Shown one piece after another: positions 4,484-6,076 of a stretch of 6,076 nt of DNA. The first letter of the stretch is position 1. Each line of letters begins with the position of its first letter. The stretch covers positions 1 to 6,076 of the forward strand of contig CAMNCZ010000076.1 in the NCBI GenBank assembly GCA_946534775.1, written 5' to 3'. Source of the DNA: an uncultured Eubacteriaceae bacterium. Its GTDB lineage: Bacteria; Bacillota; Clostridia; Lachnospirales; CAG-274. The notes beneath the pieces are model-generated. The model worked only from the letters and a program-made list of their open reading frames with translations. It was not told where the DNA came from and searched no databases. Position numbers and translations under genes: made by a program.

Positions 4484-5773
4484 TTATTTATAATCCAGCA
4501 CTTTTCTTACCGCTGCCAATTTTACGCAGATACAGAAAAGTTCCATTGCCATTTCAAGTTCGTCACAGGTGGGATACGAGGGCGCAATACGAATATTGCT
4601 GTCCAGAGGATCCTTGCCGTAGGGATATGTAGCGCCTGCGTTGGTCAGCGACAGACCCGCCTCTTTCGCAAGCCTTACGGTCTCCTTTGCGCAGTGTGAC
4701 ATTGTGTTTACCGATACAAAGTAACCGCCCAAAGGTTTGGTCCACGTCAGCATATCCGAATCCTCAAACTCGTGATTAAGGGTCTCAAGCACTATGCTGA
4801 ATTTCGGCTTTAACTCCTTTGCAAGGGCGGACATGTGTTCCAGCATACCGTCAACATTTTTGAAATAGTTGTAAACCCTGAGCTGATTTATCTTGTCGTA
4901 GCCTATCGTCTGACGGCCGAAATGCAGCTTTATCTCTTTGATATACTCGTCCCCCGCAGCTACCAGCGCAATGCCCGAGCCCGGGAAAGTTATCTTTGAT
5001 GTCGAGAAGAAGTAAAGTATTCTGTCCTCTGTCCTGAACCTGCGGCAGGCATCAAAAATGTTGTACAGCGATACCTGCTTGAAAACGTGGTGTATGCCGT
5101 AAGCGTTGTCCCAGAAAATTTTAAAATCCGCCGCCGCCGTTTCCATACCCGCAAGCCTTACCACGGTCTCCTCGCTGTAGCAGGTGCCGTCGGGGTTTGA
5201 GTAAAGCGGCACGCACATAATGCCCTTTACAGAAGGATCGTCTTTTACCATACTTTCGACCATATCCATATCCGGGCCGTCTTTTTTCATAGGTACACAT
5301 ACCATTTCAAAGCCAAATTCCTCACATATTGCAAAATGGCGGTCATATCCGGGCACGGGACAGAGTATTTTCACCTTGTCAAGCTTGCCCCAGGGTGTGG
5401 AACCCAGCGCACCAAACATATAAAGCCTTGCCATTGCATCGTAAATAAGGTTAAGGCTTGAATTGCCGCCGATTATCATATTTTCCGACGGGATATCCAA
5501 AAGTTCCGAAAAAAGGCGCTTTACCTCGTCTATACCGTCAAGTATGCCGTAGTTTCGCGCATCTATGCCCTGCTCGGTAATATAATTGTCAAGCGGTGCC
5601 GAAAGTATGCCGTTTGACAGATTAAGCTGGTCGCTTGACGGCTTGCCGCGCGACATATCCAGCTTTATATTGCGGCTTTTAAAATCATCGTATTGTTGGC
5701 TTAACTTCTTTTCCATTTCCAGAAGCTGCGCCTTTGAAAGGGAAGCAAGTGAATTGGACGCAAGTGTTTTCAT
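4484..5773 (-). CDS. PLP-dependent class I aminotransferase, probably aspartate aminotransferase subgroup Ic
   Basis: 429 aa, full length. It transfers an amino group between an amino acid and a 2-oxo acid, in the cytoplasm, using pyridoxal phosphate. Visible features in fold-type I order: the substrate-side segment MSRGKPSSDQLNLS (40-53); YGILDGIDEVKRLF (75-88); the cofactor loop GGNSSLNLIYDAM (102-114); Asn193 in YSNPDG (191-196); Asp222 and Tyr225 in WDNAYGIHHVF (221-231); Lys260 in STSKITFPGSGIA (257-269), the predicted Schiff-base lysine; and Arg395 in SNIRIAP (392-398), the expected carboxylate-binding arginine. The pattern resembles the MocR-like subgroup (Pfam Aminotran_MocR) that includes Corynebacterium aspartate aminotransferase. 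There is no DNA-binding domain, so it is not a MocR regulator. AAGGAG lies 8 nt before the ATG. Monocistronic, with its own promoter. Aspartate as substrate is likely, but an aromatic or other substrate cannot be excluded. Confidence 0.88.
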   Translation of the reverse strand: MKTLASNSLASLSKAQLLEMEKKLSQQYDDFKSRNIKLDMSRGKPSSDQLNLSNGILSAPLDNYITEQGIDARNYGILDGIDEVKRLFSELLDIPSENMIIGGNSSLNLIYDAMARLYMFGALGSTPWGKLDKVKILCPVPGYDRHFAICEEFGFEMVCVPMKKDGPDMDMVESMVKDDPSVKGIMCVPLYSNPDGTCYSEETVVRLAGMETAAADFKIFWDNAYGIHHVFKQVSLYNIFDACRRFRTEDRILYFFSTSKITFPGSGIALVAAGDEYIKEIKLHFGRQTIGYDKINQLRVYNYFKNVDGMLEHMSALAKELKPKFSIVLETLNHEFEDSDMLTWTKPLGGYFVSVNTMSHCAKETVRLAKEAGLSLTNAGATYPYGKDPLDSNIRIAPSYPTCDELEMAMELFCICVKLAAVRKVLDYK

Positions 5774-5781
5774 TGCAAACG

Positions 5782-5787
5782 CTCCTT
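5782..5787 (-). promoter_or_regulatory. Ribosome binding site of the aminotransferase
   Basis: The minus strand reads AAGGAG, 8 nt before the ATG at 5773-5771, which fixes that start. Confidence 0.85.
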
Positions 5788-5845
5788 TTGATATATATAT
5801 TTTGCATTATTTTCCATATTATATTTCACGATAACATTCACATTA

Positions 5846-5875
5846 ATTATACCTTTTTATGTAGTATTCTGTCAA
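5846..5875 (-). promoter_or_regulatory. Consensus sigma-A type promoter of the aminotransferase gene
   Basis: On the minus strand: a perfect TTGACA (5875-5870), an 18-nt spacer and a perfect TATAAT (5851-5846). Transcription should begin near 5839, giving a leader of about 65 nt that is AT-rich with no obvious attenuator. Upstream (5876-5991) the DNA is AT-rich and I see no gene or clear operator in it. Confidence 0.87.
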
Positions 5876-5991
5876 GCCCGATAATAGATTTTTAAAAAAT
5901 AATTTACACAAATTTCCTGCGATATGCAATTTTTCATCATTAAACTTGCATAATAAACCAAAAAGTCAAGTACAGCGGGCTTTTAACAAAC

Positions 5992-6076
5992 TAAGTAAGT
6001 CCCCCGCTTCTAAAGCGGGGGGCTTACTTAAAATTCAGTGGGGCAGCACTTTTGCTGCGCAAAAGCCAGGCAAAGC
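5992..6076. repeat. Long near-perfect hairpin plus alternative small hairpins at the window edge
   Basis: Arms 5992-6009 and 6013-6030 pair over 18 positions with one T-G wobble (6000/6022) and a 3-nt loop CTA. The core is CCCCCGCTT/AAGCGGGGG inside TAAGTAAG/CTTACTTA. It is followed by CTTTTGC-TGC-GCAAAAG (6049-6065), which competes with GCAGC (6043-6047)/GCTGC (6054-6058). No T-run follows the large hairpin on either strand, so it is not a standard terminator. It may be another member of the intergenic repeats, or the edge of an IS200/IS605-like element whose body lies outside the window. Confidence 0.5.

Noticed and set aside
4484..5773. Idea that the aminotransferase forms one pathway with the dehydratase (phenylpyruvate to phenylalanine)
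   Set aside because: It is separately transcribed, three genes away and lacks an export signal, and its subgroup favours aspartate. Kept only as a speculation.
5876..5991. Possible plus-strand promoter around TTGCATAAT (5946-5954)
   Set aside because: No -35 at proper spacing and no gene downstream within the window.

Overview
The window looks like chromosomal DNA from a low-to-mid-GC Gram-positive anaerobe, most likely an uncultured or gut clostridium of the Oscillospiraceae/Ruminococcaceae type. The clues are AGGAG-type ribosome sites before nearly every gene, near-consensus TTGNNN/TATAAT promoters, short Gram-positive lipoprotein signals, and hairpin-rich intergenic repeats. The taxon is an inference; no marker gene is present.

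Layout: six protein genes in three transcription units, each bordered by structured intergenic DNA. (1) On the minus strand (1874 down to 219), from an extended -10 promoter at 1946-1975, two predicted lipoprotein enzymes: a nucleoside 2-deoxyribosyltransferase-like protein, then a PheA-type prephenate dehydratase with an ACT-like domain. (2) Diverging on the plus strand from a promoter at 2175-2203, a tight three-gene operon (2237-4439): an unnamed four-helix membrane protein, a soluble histidine/aspartate-rich protein resembling DUF6765 and zinc-dependent phospholipase C-like proteins, and a six-helix HdeD/DUF308-like membrane protein. The spacings are 2 nt and a 4-nt ATGA overlap. (3) Converging on the minus strand, a monocistronic class I aminotransferase (5773 down to 4484) from a consensus promoter at 5846-5875. 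Units 2 and 3 end at one shared bidirectional terminator (4443-4469).

The intergenic spaces at 1-202, 2024-2127 and 5992-6076 hold imperfectly related multi-hairpin repeats. No rRNA, tRNA, CRISPR array or transposase gene is visible.

The most notable content is the lipoprotein pair. Two enzyme families that normally work in the cytoplasm are co-transcribed here, and each carries a signal peptide, a lipobox cysteine and an acidic, low-complexity tether. The dehydratase keeps every active-site residue I can align with E. coli PheA, and the deoxyribosyltransferase keeps its catalytic Glu region. They may therefore be working enzymes on the outer face of the membrane. Phenylpyruvate from the dehydratase could in principle be used by an aminotransferase, but the aminotransferase here is cytoplasmic and separately transcribed, so that link is speculative.
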